Shown piece by piece: positions 11,361-22,987 of a stretch of 64,000 bases of DNA. Position numbers and translations under genes: made by a program. The stretch is from Mactra quadrangularis (lineage: Eukaryota > Mollusca > Bivalvia > Venerida > Mactridae). The stretch covers positions 27,469,381-27,533,380 of the forward strand of contig CM046304.1 of the NCBI GenBank assembly GCA_025267735.1. The letters are read 5' to 3'. Numbering within the stretch: position 1 is the first letter of the stretch; each line of letters opens with the position of its first letter. The notes under the pieces were generated by a model. That model was not told where the DNA came from and did no database searches. It saw nothing but the letters and a program-made list of their open reading frames with translations.

Positions 11361-13930
11361 ACAAGAGCAGTCCCAGGACAGTGTGCTCGACTATTCGAGT
11401 ATTTTATTTATCGCAAGGCTTATTCTAAAACAAGTGTGTTTTGAAGTCAAGACTTGGCTTTTCAAGTGAAAAAATTACATACGTCATATCAAAACATAAA
11501 AGGGGCATAACTCAAAAAATACATCTAGAATTACATCCCTATATAGTTGTGATCGCATGTCTAAACTACCGTTTAAAAATTTCTAGAAAAAAGAACTTCT
11601 GACTTAAAAACTTACTGATAAAAAAGTTATACGTGCAATTCGGGTTAATAAAATGGCATAACTAAAAATAAATGATCATGAATTTTGGCCTCCTCATGGT
11701 AATGTAGATGTAGAACTGATTAGTTATCATGTCAACTTCAGTCAAACATCTTGATAAGAACTGAAGATAATCAAATTTGAAATACTTATATTTAAATATC
11801 AGAGTATAAAATGCAAATACCAAAAAATAAACATATCACGTCCATAAAAACGACTCTTTACATAAAAAACTATTGCATTCATATGCAAACTAAGTTAATT
11901 TAAACACCTGGATGAGTATTGAAAATATCTAACATTGAACTTAAGAGTTAAAGTTTAAAAGGAGCATAACTCTAACAAGAGCAGTCCAAGGACAGCGCGC
12001 TCGACTTTTCGGGTGTTTTGTTCATGGCAAGGCTTATCTTTAAACAAAAGTGATTTCAAGACAGGACATAACTTTTGAAAGGATATAATTCCGTCAAACA
12101 ATAATTACCAATTCAGTTTTGTAAAATATAAAAGGGGCATTACTCCTAAAACATTCATCCATAGTAACGTCCCTTCAGAGTAAAGTAGACATAGTATCGA
12201 TGAATAAGCATACCTACTTTCATTTAAATATCTATATGAAGAACTATAAATATTTCAATTTGAACAAAAATCAACATTAAAGTAAAGGGGCATAACTTCG
12301 AAAAAAAACATCAAGAGTTATGTCCCTTTGTAGTCGCGTGGATGTAGTACTGATGAATAAGCATACTAACTGTCATTTAAATATCTTAATGAGTATTGAA
12401 AATACTTCACTTCATAATACTTGCTCCCGAATTAAAAAGTTGAAAAGGGGCACAACTCCAACAATAATTTATCAATTATTACGTCCCATTGTATACGACT
12501 AGATGTAGTACTGATGAAAAATTATACTAACTTTCTATCAAACAATATATATTCAATTTGAGCAAACTTAACCCATAAACATCAAAGTTTAAAGGGGAAT
12601 AACTCTGAAAGTACTTCATCCAGAGTTATATCCCTTAATAGTCCGAAAGATGAAGAACTGACGAATAAGCGTTCCAACTTTCATACAAATATATATGAAA
12701 GTTCTAAACATATCCCATAAGAACAAATTTTAATCTTATATGTTAAAAAGGAGCATAACTCTAAAATTATTCAGCCACAGTTACGTCCCTTTATAGTTGT
12801 GTAGATATAGTACCGATAATTAAGTATACAAACTTAAAGTCAAATATCTTGATTAATATTAAAGATATTACATATAGAAACGATTTTAACCTTATATTTT
12901 ACAGTTTTTTTAGTATAAAAGGGCAATTACTCTATACGTAATTCATCCACAGTTACGTCTCTTCATAGTCGGGTAGATTTAGTACCGACAAATAAGTATA
13001 CAAACTTTAAGTCAAATATCGTTATCAGTATTAAAGATATTCTAGATAGGAAAAACTTTAACTTCATATTTTGCAATTTTTTAAGTATGAAAGAGCAATA
13101 ACTCAAAAAATAATTCATCCACAGTTATCCGTTTCACAGTATGGTTAATATTGTCCCACTTAATAAGTATACCAACTTTCAATAAAATATCTTAGAAAGT
13201 GTTGAAGTTATAAGTGTTTCAAAAACTTTAACCTGAAAACCAACGCCAACGCCGACGCCGACGTCGACGCAAAAGTGATAGAAATAGCTCTCATTTTCTT
13301 CGAAAAGTCGAGCTAAAAATAATTAAAAAGAGTTGTGTTCCTTTATGGCAGTAGACAAATTAATAAGCATAACAGCTCAGTTCCATCAATTATCTGAATA
13401 CGTAATCAAAATGGTCCATTTTGAAAACAATAACCTTGATGTAAAAATTAAGAGGGACATTACTCAAAAAATAATACATCCAAAATAAGTTTCCTTCATA
13501 GTTGTATAGATGTAGTACAGATGAAAAAAAAACATGCAAACTTTCAATCAAATATTCTTATGAATATTAAGAATCTTGTACACATTATAAGTGTGAAAGT
13601 TTAAAAGTGACATAACTCATAAAATGATACACCCAATCTTTAAGTCCTGTAGATATAATAAAGATGAATAAGCATACTAACTTTAATTTTAGTAACTTGA
13701 TTAGCATTGAAGACATTTTAAATAAAAGGGATACAACTCCAAAGAAAAATTCATCCTTAGTAATGCCCCTTTCACATAATGGTTGATGAGGTCCCAACAA
13801 ATAAGTATAGTTGACTCTGATAGTGATGACGATATAAGACTTTAACCTAACAAGCAACCCCAAGGTAGACGGCAACGCAGGCGCAAAAATGCTGGTAAAA
13901 ACTCAAATTTTTCTTTGAAAAATATAGCTA
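11361..13930 (+). mobile_element. Outer pearl-like element with a tandem-repeat core, interrupted
   Basis: The left end at 11361 (ACAAGAGCAGTCCCAGGACA, then GCTCGACTATTCG) precedes diverged repeats of about 150 bases marked by GGGGCATAACTC. The right end near 13930 has GCGCAAAAATGCTGG and TTTTTCTTTGAAAAATATAGC, a decayed form of the inner copy's right end. Conserved ends around a tandem-repeat core are known for the bivalve pearl family and for some Helitron/Helentron derivatives; assignment here is by structure only. A younger copy interrupts it at 11974. Confidence 0.75.
11974..13315 (+). mobile_element. Inner pearl-like element nested in the outer copy
   Basis: The left end is AACAAGAGCAGTCCAAGGAC then GCGCGCTCGACTTTTCG. 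At least seven core repeats of roughly 145-170 bases follow, starting near 12131, 12284, 12446, 12591, 12748, 12917 and 13088. The right end carries a CG-rich stretch (CCAACGCCGACGCCGACG), then AGCTCTCATTTTCTTCGAAA and AGTCGAGCT. GCTCGACTTTTCG near the left end and its complement near the right end form a subterminal inverted pair. It has no coding capacity. Confidence 0.85.
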
Positions 13931-13997
13931 CGAAGAAAAATAATCCTGTATTGACAGCTGTCTGACCAATGTGGCTATATAGCAACGCTTTTCGCGA

Positions 13998-14050
13998 TCC
14001 GACACACTTTGGGGTCCAACGCACTTTAGAGTCCAACACACTTTTGGGCT
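13998..14050. repeat. Short repeat, about 20-bp unit, three copies
   Basis: GACACACTTTGGGGTCCAAC, GCACTTTAGAGTCCAAC and ACACTTTTGGGCTC follow each other as diverged copies. Confidence 0.7.
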
Positions 14051-14337
14051 CGAAATTAGACTCATAAGTAAGTTACGCACCTTGAGATTGAACCTATAAA
14101 TGGTTTGAACCCCAAAGAATGAGGCTTTATTTGAGCTGTTTTCCAACATAAAACGCAAGCTAAAGCATTCAAGAAATCCTGGGCTTCGAACATAGTCTAA
14201 TACACTGAGCTAATATCAATAAGAATGAAATGTATCTCCCAGCAGATTTCACTCTACATGTGTGAGTGTGACACATTTGTTGAAAGTACATTAAATAGAG
14301 TAAACATTCGTTCGGAGATGGAGAAGTAGTGCGGTGA

Positions 14338-14832
14338 CCAGGTTCCAGTTTCGCAAACAAACTTAAGTACAAACTCAAGTAACAGACTCAATTGTTTTTG
14401 GCCTCTAAATAGCATGTAAATGTAGTTGGAATGGATGTTATAAGGTAGTCATAATAATGAAAATATATAAAATGTACAGTAGAGTCTCACCTAACGACCG
14501 GTCCGATAATAAGACCAACTACATACATACGATCACAATGAATCAACATAAAATATCCTGGGCTTTATTATAAACGTAAAGCTACAAACTCAATTTTCAA
14601 TTGAGACTAAACTCAACATTTCATTAACAGACTCAATTCAATACAATTAAATTAAACCTTATCCAAACATGTAAGTCAGTTTTATTTTATATAATATAAT
14701 ATCTTTTAAATCACAATTGGGGTTTCTAATGATACTACATTTGTTGTAAGATTGATTAAATAAGTAAAATTAATGATCAAAACATAAGATTGAGTTTGGG
14801 TACAAACTTGAGTTTTTTCGTGAAACTAGGGC
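14338..14832. mobile_element. Inverted-repeat element, about 495 bp
   Basis: The left end (CCAGTTTCGCAAACAAACTT, then AAGTACAAACTCAAG) is inverted at the right end (GAGTTTGGGTACAAACTTGA, then GTTTTTTCGTGAAACTAGG). A second motif at about 14474-14510 (TACAGTAGAGTCTCACCTAA) looks like the start of a different element inserted within it. It has no coding capacity. Confidence 0.75.
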
Positions 14833-14839
14833 CAGGGTA

Positions 14840-15615
14840 ATGTCCGAGTCTGACTAGATTTACTCAAATGATAAGCAATGGTCATGATGATACAATTAAT
14901 ATTTTCAATAGAACGTTATTAAATTATCTGGTTTTAACTTTGCTTCCTACACATGCACGTACATCAACTTATATTTAATGTTTTATAAGAGAATTTGTCT
15001 CTGCTTTTATCAATTTTCTTGTTGGTTGACGCGCCAAAATCTACGTCCCCTTTAGAGGTTTGAATTATTTTAAGATTGACTTAAACACTCAGTAAAACTG
15101 TGTAGTAACGTATTTAGAACATAATTAACTATAATTTACCTTGACTTATTTAATCAAATTAGAAATATTCCAATTTTACTAAAGTTCTAATTCCTTGCTA
15201 ACGACAGTTTTCTGTTACACATTTCAAATTCAAAATGGCGATTTATGTTTTGGTCTTATTTGATTGGATATCAGATTTGTGTTGATTTGAATAAGAATAG
15301 CCATGGGTTAAAGTTCACAGGTGAAAAATGTAAATGCGTCAAAGTTTATGACCCTGAGCAGACGATGTGTTTTTTTATAATAGACCTAATACGGAAATAC
15401 AATTTATGGGGGTTTTCCATCCGTGCACAGGCGGTACAAATAAAGGTTTTAACACATTATTGCCGAAAAGTGCGAAGATAAAATTAAACCCTATTGTTCT
15501 TTGTACACTTATTTTCATTGTTTGTTCGGACCGCAAGGAAACCCTACAATATTTGAATTCCGAGTATAGACTATTTAGAGTCTACAGCTTGTGAGTTATT
15601 ACAACTTAGGTTAAT
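14840..15615. other. AT-rich intergenic DNA
   Basis: Nothing is recognised. Two overlapping open frames at 15245-15594 lack protein-like features. Confidence 0.4.
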
Positions 15616-15619
15616 TACT

Positions 15620-15985
15620 TACGAGTCTGCTTCCTGGTCCTCTAGTACAGAGCTAGTAGGATAGTTTCTTGCTCAAGGAAACAACGGGATAGGTTTTGGA
15701 TGGGATTCAAACCAACGCGTAGCTGGCTACAGTCTACAGCTTCCTACAATACTAGTATGTAACCTAGAAACATCCATAAACCGAAGTGGATCTAAGGAAT
15801 ACACTCTAGCACATCATCATATATACAAGCACGGGATCAGAGGAATACAATGGTCGTACTATTACCCGAACTACAACCTTAGAATGTCACAGGATGAAAA
15901 AAATATCCAACCTAATCGGAACTCGAACCCAGGATCCCTGCTTAGAAGGGTCCAGTCGCTGCTGAGATACCTGGCCGCGTTCTGT
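15620..15985 (-). repeat. SINE remnants: family C fragment and a separate tRNA-like head
   Basis: TAGTTTCTTGCTCAAGGAAA then GGGATTCAAACC at 15650-15715 matches the body and B box of family C. At 15905-15985 the minus strand reads CAGGTATCTCAGCAG and GGGTTCGAGTTCC, a second tRNA-like promoter with a good B box. Confidence 0.6.
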
Positions 15986-16497
15986 CCATAATGTGAACAG
16001 GTTAAAACCGTGACAAGAAACCTATGCTATTAAATCCAGAAATACGCAACAATAAAACACTTACTGATAATTGTTAAATTCCAAATATACTGAGTCTTGG
16101 TATAACATTGTCCAATATCACTGAGCAAAGTATTCCGAAGAAAACGCTTAAAACCAATGGAGAATATTACAAATAGTCTAATACCTCCGTCACATTACAG
16201 TAACACAGGCGTGGTCAGAAAATAATCCCTATCATTAAATCGAGTTTTTGAACCATTATAAAAACAAAATCTAGAGTCTTATATCAACACTGCTCAAGAC
16301 GTGTAAGTTTTCGTACTTAGTAATCATGTCATGGTTACCTCCCCTTGGTGACCATTTACATTTGTATTTTTGTACACATTTACTATTTGATTAATCAGTT
16401 ATTGCCCATTTTATTTTTATTCAATAGACCGATTTGTTTAACTTCATTCTATGAATTCATGAAACATGTGCTAAAAGATTACTAATTATATCTGGTT

Positions 16498-16792
16498 AAA
16501 CGCCGTAGCAACATGTTGCATAGGATAATTATATCACGGTGACCAGTCAATCTACTCACTGTTCCTTGAAAGGCAAAGTCTTGGGATTGATCGGTTAACT
16601 TTCTATGCGCATACTCCCGTCAGTGACTGACACCAGTCCTACATAATTTAGAACTAGTGGTATGAGGGAGAACGGTCGTAAAAATTACTTCATAACCAAA
16701 CTCCACGAAAGTATGCCCCAATCGAGAATCGAACAAACGACACCTCGATCAGTAGACTTGAGTGCTACCAACTGAACTAGCCTAGTGGTCAC
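16498..16792 (-). repeat. tRNA-derived SINE, family B (full length)
   Basis: On the minus strand: a head with A- and B-box-like elements, then ACTTTCGTGGAGTTTGG, TTCTCCCTCATACCACTAG and TAGGACTGGTGTCAGTCACTG, and a tail of ACATGTTGCTACGGCGTTTAACC. Family B relatives lie at 19521, 20240, 36168 and 59428. Confidence 0.82.
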
Positions 16793-16879
16793 TTAACATT
16801 AAAAACACACGTAACATATAAAGTATATCAACTGTAGAGGATCTAAATTTTTACAGAGAATATCAAAAGTCTGCAACCT

Positions 16880-17155
16880 GGGACCCTGACGCAGTAGGCA
16901 ACGCGCATGATTTCGAGTCTAGTACTCCCATGGGGTTGCTGGTTCTAATCTCGCGAGATTATACCCTTCCATGCTTTTATTGTCAGTACTGTCGATGTTC
17001 TAAATTAATTAAGTGTATGAAAAAAATCGTTAGCCTTGTGGAAGGGTAAGGTTTGTACTGGTCATAAACAATGTCCAGAAAAGCTAAGATAGATAAGACA
17101 TGGTCATTGTAAAATGACCATAATTTATGTTGACGCGACTTTAATCCAGTAAAAA
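16880..17155 (+). repeat. tRNA-derived SINE, family A (decayed)
   Basis: The head (GACGCAGTAGGCAACGCG, then GGTTCTAATCTCGCGAG) and body (ATACCCTTCCATG, GCCTTGTGGAAGGGTA, ACTGGTCATAAAC) match family A with many changes. The tail ends near TTGACGCGACTTTAATCC. Confidence 0.75.
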
Positions 17156-17205
17156 ACAAAGAATGTTATTCGTTTATAATGTATTTTTAGAAGCCATAGG
17201 CAATC

Positions 17206-17280
17206 GACATGAAATAGCCCCCCCCACCTAACATACATTATATAGATATTTTAGAGGAGGGGGACTATTCCATGCCGAAA
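17206..17280. repeat. Foldback with C-run and G-run arms
   Basis: The left arm CGACATGAAATAGCCCCCC and the right arm GGGGGACTATTCCATGCCG are complementary over about 19 bases around an AT-rich loop of roughly 35 bases. It is probably a small MITE. Confidence 0.7.
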
Positions 17281-17289
17281 TACTGTATT

Positions 17290-18660
17290 TATAGTTTATA
17301 TATAGGTCTAATTGCAGGTCATGATTATTTATGCACTTAAAGCAAGGGACTCGCCCACTTAAAAGGCGAATAAGTTAATGCACGAATATCTTTAAACTGA
17401 TTAAAATATACCCCAATGATACTCAGCATTAATCACGAATAGAACGTAATATGCGCATTGTAAAGTAAATACAAAAATATGTTTAAACTAAAGAAATTAT
17501 AAGAGTGTTTCGCCCCTGCATATTGTTTTTAATGGAACCAGCCAAATATATAATCACATTTATTACATAAACAAACTCTAGATGGTTCCTCCATTAAAGA
17601 AATTTATAAGTAGGTTTCTTTTCACAAGCAAATAAAATACATAATCAGTATCACAATACCAAACAAACCCTATCACCCTCCATGCTCGTATGCATGCACG
17701 CACGCACACACCCCAACACACCCCCACACGCACCCTAACATGCACGCGCCCCCTCACGCTATATCCAACAATTGCTACATCACACAGCCTGCGAAACAAA
17801 TATACATTGTACATATACGATAGTAAAGATAAAAAGAAAAAAACCAGAAAAGAGGCAATTTTTATAATATACTGATAAGCCTTGGTAATCTATTTTCTGT
17901 CTATCTTCCACTAAGTCAAATCCCTGGTGGGGACTTTAGACTTTTGGCGAGTCAACCAACAATAGTATCATTAAAAGAATGAGTAAAAGATGGTGAAAGA
18001 ATGAGAATAAGCATGGTTTCAGAAGTTAAAAACACAGGACATGTAGGTTTTTGGTGAAACACGCACAACCTGACTGACAATGACATCCAGACTTAACTTG
18101 GGTCCTAGTTGTTTGACAATATTATCTGGGATATATATTTAAACTATCTTTAACCATGTGATCCTTCAATCAACCATTAAACTGTATATTAGTAAACAAA
18201 ATAATGCCACATTTCGCCATATGATAATAAAACACAAATCGTACACTTAAGCACGTGGTCGACTTACCTTGTTAAACAATCTGGTCTACACGCATACTAT
18301 TTTGCTCATTTTAGGGTTACTTGCTCATGCAATATCTACTAATATATTTACTATCATTAATATACAATTGTTAATAATTAAATAAGTTATTAAAGAATAA
18401 TTAAGAAATATTTTAACTCACCATTCCCATTTGGTTGTTTTCCACAGCTATATAACTAAACACAACTTATTTTAGATTATTCAGCTAGTAGGCACACAAA
18501 ACCCGTGATTCACGCTCTATGTACTCTACATTGAACCGTGAATGAATCGAGTTGAGTTTATTAACATAAACACAGTCGTTCCAACCCAGCGATCGCTCTA
18601 CACTTTATAATCAAACCCTATGCAAAATATAGTCCATTTGTTTTTTTTAATTTTCATTCA
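17290..18660. other. Intergenic DNA with a CA-rich low-complexity run
   Basis: An ACGC/ACAC-rich stretch at 17695-17760 is the only structure. Open frames over it on both strands follow from its composition. Confidence 0.45.
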
Positions 18661-18663
18661 ACA

Positions 18664-18775
18664 TATCAGTGGCTCATACATTTGCCCCACTGATTTAAAT
18701 ACTCGATTATAGATAGTTTGTACAGAAATACTGTAGTGAGTACTTAATTGAGCGGGATCAATGTATGAAACAAAG
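18664..18775. mobile_element. MITE family 3, diverged copy
   Basis: The left arm has CAGTGGCTCATACATT then CCCCACTGATTTAAATACT. The right arm has AGTACTTAATTGAGCGGG then TCAATGTATGAAAC. The arms are inverted copies and match the better-preserved element at 26856-26976. Confidence 0.75.
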
Positions 18776-19261
18776 ACAATTGAATAAAATGTTTCAATAA
18801 TATATAAGATTTTATACTTTGATCGAAATTTTGTATTTTTAGACCATCTTGCCCACATTATGTGACCTGTTATACAACGTTGTGTAAATGCTTTAATCTA
18901 CTTTAATAAAGTACTGTCAAATTGGCCATGCTACTCCCGGTAAATCGTAATTTACAACTTTATTTAAAAAATATAATAAATTCATTATTTTGTGTAATTC
19001 ATTGTTTCATTCGGTTCTATTCCGCTCTGTCCTGTTCTGTTCTGTTACATTTTCGTGCAGTCAAATGAAATCGTAGATAAATTTTGCACAGAGCCGTAAT
19101 CCGGCCCTGTAGTCACCCATCCAGTCAAAACTGCACAAGGTGCAAATTTACCCAATTCTCGTCACATGTTTTACTCTAGGAAACTAGCACTGGTTTAGCG
19201 GAAGTTCTTCGAATCGGGAATCGATCTATCTACCACTGCTGCATTTTGTTAAGTTAAATTA

Positions 19262-19520
19262 AACATGGTTAAACGCATTAGTAATTACTCTAACGATTCA
19301 ACCCGGATTTCGAATCCGGTTTCCTAATGGTAATGGTTCGAATCCACCCGGGACAGTTTTACCCTTCCCTGATAGTTTGGCAAAACAAAATGTCAATTTC
19401 CCTCCAGTTATAATTAAGATACATAGAGAAGTTGCCGGCCTTGTGAAAGGGTAGGCGAGTACTGGTTATAGACAAGGGTCTAAAATGCTTGGTTGGATGC
19501 GCTGGCTGCCGTCATAAACC
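19262..19520 (+). repeat. tRNA-derived SINE, family A
   Basis: GGTTCGAATCCACCCGGGAC is the B-box region. CTTCCCTGATAGTTTGG, GCCGGCCTTGTGAAAGGGTA, ACTGGTTATAGACAAGGGTC and TGCGCTGGCTGCCGTCATAA follow in the family A order. It abuts a family B copy directly downstream. Confidence 0.82.
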
Positions 19521-19765
19521 TAAAATGTTTCAAGGTTTCACTCCCGGGCAGAGCAGACTTTCGTTAACTAGGGTCGTGAAATCATTTCTATTGCCATTCT
19601 CCCTCATACCGTTGATTCTAAATGATGTAGGGCAGTTGCCAGTCACTGGTTAACAGCTGAATCTAGAGATTTAGCCATCCCAGGAACTGCGAGAAGGTCC
19701 AAGTTAACTTGCCGCCGTAATATGAAATAAATACGCTCATACAATGTTAAACCTATACGGTGTTT
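19521..19765 (+). repeat. tRNA-derived SINE, family B (truncated head)
   Basis: It starts near the end of a head (GGTTTCACTCCCGGGCAGAG), then ACTTTCGTTAACTAGGGTCG, CATTCTCCCTCATACCGTTG, GTAGGGCAGTTGCCAGTCAC and a degraded tail. It appears to lie in or against the 3' end of the family A copy before it. Confidence 0.78.
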
Positions 19766-19854
19766 AACTAAACAAAAATGACTTTTTTATTTACATAACA
19801 TTTTCTTTCTAAATTATTTTCATTTATTTTCTTGACAAAACACTACCAGTATTT

Positions 19855-20095
19855 AATGTGTCACGTGACTATTCACTTCCGGTCATGAATGCAAACCCTC
19901 TCGTACCCTAAAAATATCATATGTCACGACAGTCAGGTGTTTACTTAATACAATCAATTGGTAGTTATCTACTTTTATAATATTGCGTGACTATTTGCAT
20001 TTTGAAGCTCTAAATATTTTGCTTTATTTACGTACAGTAGTAATCCATTTTTAAAGCGCATGCGCAATAGCGCATTTTACGTCATGACGAGCTGT
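19855..20095. promoter_or_regulatory. Promoter-like cluster: E-box, ETS, NRF1-type and CRE-type motifs
   Basis: Within about 230 bases are a palindromic E-box GTCACGTGAC (19860-19869), an ETS-type CACTTCCGG (19874-19882), an NRF1-like GCGCATGCGCA (20056-20066) and a CRE-like TTACGTCATGACG (20078-20089). These four classes often occur together in animal housekeeping promoters, and CpG is rare in the surroundings. No coding exon is recognised on either side, so this rests on motifs alone. Confidence 0.45.
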
Positions 20096-20239
20096 GCTTA
20101 TTTTTAAACGCTTTTGGCTCCTAAATAATAGAAACAACTCACCCATAATTATGAGCAATGTCTTGGGTAAAATAATAAACAGTGCACGAAAACATTATTT
20201 AAATCGTAAACTGACAGGTGGCACATTTTTGTAAGCTCT

Positions 20240-20562
20240 TGAACCTTTAGTTAGCCGCCCAGCTAGATTAGTCGGTAACAAACAATACTACTAATCAATG
20301 GGCTGTAGGGTCGATTCCCAGGCGAGACATACTTTCGTGGAGGTTGGTCTTGAAATAATTTCTGCGACCATTCTCCCTTCTACCACTGATTCATGTAGGA
20401 CAGTTGTAAGTTAATGACGGAAGTATGCACATACTCTGTCACGGTAACTGGTCAACAACTACATCTAGAGATATAGCCTTCCCTTGAACGATGATAAGGT
20501 TACCTGACCGCCGTTATATGACCTATACAATGTGCTGCTACAGCGTAAAACCAATAAAAAAG
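20240..20562 (+). repeat. tRNA-derived SINE, family B (full length)
   Basis: A head with GGGTCGATTCCCAGGCGAG is followed by ACTTTCGTGGAGGTTGG, TTCTCCCTTCTACCACTGAT, TAGGACAGTTGTAAGTTAATG, GACGGAAGTATGCACATA, CCGCCGTTATATGACCTA and the tail TGCTGCTACAGCGTAAAACC. Confidence 0.85.
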
Positions 20563-21435
20563 AAGTATCTGGCTACCTTGATAATTGCATAAAACTTCTT
20601 GCTGCAATATGACAAAGACCCTATATAGGATCCTTGAATATGACAATGTTCAATAATGATTATAAACAACAAATATGGTCGGTTTTACATTTTTATTCGA
20701 ATCACTGACAAATACATTTTATATACAGAAATGGCATTTATTTACATGTTTGCTTTATATTCAATGTTTATGTACACTATTAACATTATTTACATGATCA
20801 CTGTAGTAATCAGGGTATACGTATACATGTATAAATCGTAAAATAAAATTAATCAAAGTACTGAACGCACAGAAAGAACTTTGCGCGCATTGAAACATAA
20901 AAAATTCAAAAAGGCAAACAAATAAATATGACAACTATGTTTATTACGAAGGAAATATTAGTTTACATTTATACAGGACTACAAATAAGAGTAAAATACG
21001 ATGAGTGTATGGTAACTTCATTGAGAATAACAAATTGAGCTTGAGTAACTGGACTATACATGTGTACTGTCTCTTTAATTCTGTTAAAGGAATGTTGACA
21101 CACGTAGGTAAATGTTGTTGACAAATGACCACGATTTGTAACAAACTCAACACTATTATAGTTAGCACAAAATAACATTACTTGTTCGTGTAAACATTAA
21201 AATAAACCAATCCATTCCAACGGTAGGGCTTGTATAGTTAACTTTTACAAATTAAAATGGCGGACAAACCTTCACCCCCTTGGTCAATCATGAATTTGAA
21301 TGTTGCGGTAAAACGCTTTATCACTAAAAAGCAAAGCAAAAAAAACATAGGGTTTTGAAGTCTACGATTAGTTTCACTAAATTCAGTCGACTCTTGACAT
21401 TATCTTCCCGATCATCGAGTCACACATCAACTGTT
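20563..21435. other. AT-rich intergenic DNA
   Basis: No gene or clear repeat is recognised. Short open frames on both strands are not supported. Confidence 0.4.
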
Positions 21436-21439
21436 TACA

Positions 21440-21635
21440 TACGGCGCAGGTTGCAGCCACAGCATACAGTGCATGACCCTTACAGGTACCCATTTACTCC
21501 TGGGTGAAGTGAAGCAATTGCAGGTAAATTTCTTGCTCAAGGAAATTGACAGTGCCCCTAAAGGGATTTAAACCCAGTACCTTTCGATCCCTAAGCACGC
21601 GTCCAACCACAGGAATACTGCTTCTACACCAACAA
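21440..21635 (-). repeat. tRNA-derived SINE, family C
   Basis: CAGGTACCCATTTACTCCTG, GGTGAAGTGAAGCAATTGCA, TTTCTTGCTCAAGGAAAT and GCAGTGCCCCTAAAGGGATT-like phrases end in a tRNA-like head on the right (minus-strand B box GGTTTAAATCC, one base pair of decay from GGTTCAAATCC). Confidence 0.82.
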
Positions 21636-21885
21636 AACACTCATAAAAACATATAAAAGGTAATAGTTCACAGATTCGGTTATTTTTTTCCATATTTTCA
21701 AAATACCATTCAGCGACAGTAATTGAGTAAAAAAATAATTTTTAATATTTTAAGACAAACCGACCTATAGGTTGCAAGAAATATACAATAAAACGATCAA
21801 TACGATTTTGTTAGTTTTAGAAAAAGTTGATATTTAAGTTGAAATCTGTGAATGAGTACCACAATTAACACAATAAATACTATAT

Positions 21886-22055
21886 ACAGTTAAGTTCCGC
21901 TATTAAGACCACTTTTGTTATGTCAAAATCATGCGATTTTTTGACAATTATTAAGACCCAAATGCTTAACTCGTAAAGAAAAGGGTCTCTATAATAAGAC
22001 CGTTTCGCTGTTAGGACCATCGATTTTGCCAGTCTTAACAGCGGAACTTTACTGT
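21886..22055. mobile_element. MITE family 4
   Basis: Inverted ends ACAGTTAAGTTCCGCTATTA and (complement of the right end) ACAGTAAAGTTCCGCTGTTA enclose about 120 bases with no coding capacity. A relative is at 63634-63805. Confidence 0.85.
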
Positions 22056-22757
22056 AATATTAAAATGTCATCCTAAGCATCTCCTGTCGTGGATTAGTTT
22101 ATTGCATTGTTTACATAAACAGTGTTTTTTGTACCAAAGTGTAAACTATAAAGAAAATAAAATGTTCAACAGTATGCAACTGGCCGAGCTAGAACGTCCG
22201 ACATACACTTTGTGAAGAAGACTTTGAGTAAAACGAGCACATCTGAGAATTGTTTTCCAAGAACGAATTCTAACGATTATCATGGCAAATGCTGGTCCAT
22301 GCATGACCCAATAATACCACTAGCTTATTATAAGAATGGTAAACAAACACAGCACCATGCAACTATTATACGATAGCATTATTTAGTCGTACTTAAAAAT
22401 TTGTTTGTATTCCATTATGCACCATGCCACTCTCATTAGCACGTACTTTTGCATATCACGCCATATAGATTTGGCCTATAAAAAATATTAAAGTTCTAAT
22501 CCATTCATTGTTTAAATTGTACGTACATTTTACTAGAATTTATTGATTTTCTATAAAAACATGTACAATAGCATACAAAATCCTTCCACGTGCGCATTTG
22601 ACAGCGTTAAATATAATGCAAACTTATTATAAAATTATTAAAATATTTTGCATACGTTTTGTCAAGAGCTTTGTCCTCTAAATGATTTAGCAAATATGAA
22701 ATCAACAGAAAATACTTAACTGCACATCCTTGATATCTATGGTTGTTAATGTTTTGT

Positions 22758-22763
22758 TTTATT
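22758..22763 (-). terminator. Candidate poly(A) signal AATAAA
   Basis: On the minus strand AATAAA lies about 225 bases beyond the stop codon at 22988-22990, a normal 3'-UTR distance for the small gene. Only the hexamer is visible. Confidence 0.4.
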
Positions 22764-22987
22764 TTAAAACAATGTATTTCAAACGTTAGCATTCTGAACA
22801 AACAATATGACAATAGATCATGTCAATATTTCAGTAAAGTCGGTCGCATTTGTACTACGTACACTGTCAATGACTGAACAAAAAGCACGTGTTTTAAATA
22901 GCGTGATCCACTTCTCTACAATTCAAAACTTCTAGCTAATGTTTTCAAGCTCACTACCATTAAACACAGAATTTCCAACATTTGCCT

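Noticed and set aside
13585..14158. Three overlapping minus-strand open frames of 65-96 codons
   Set aside because: They lie in the right part of the pearl-like element and the short repeat next to it.
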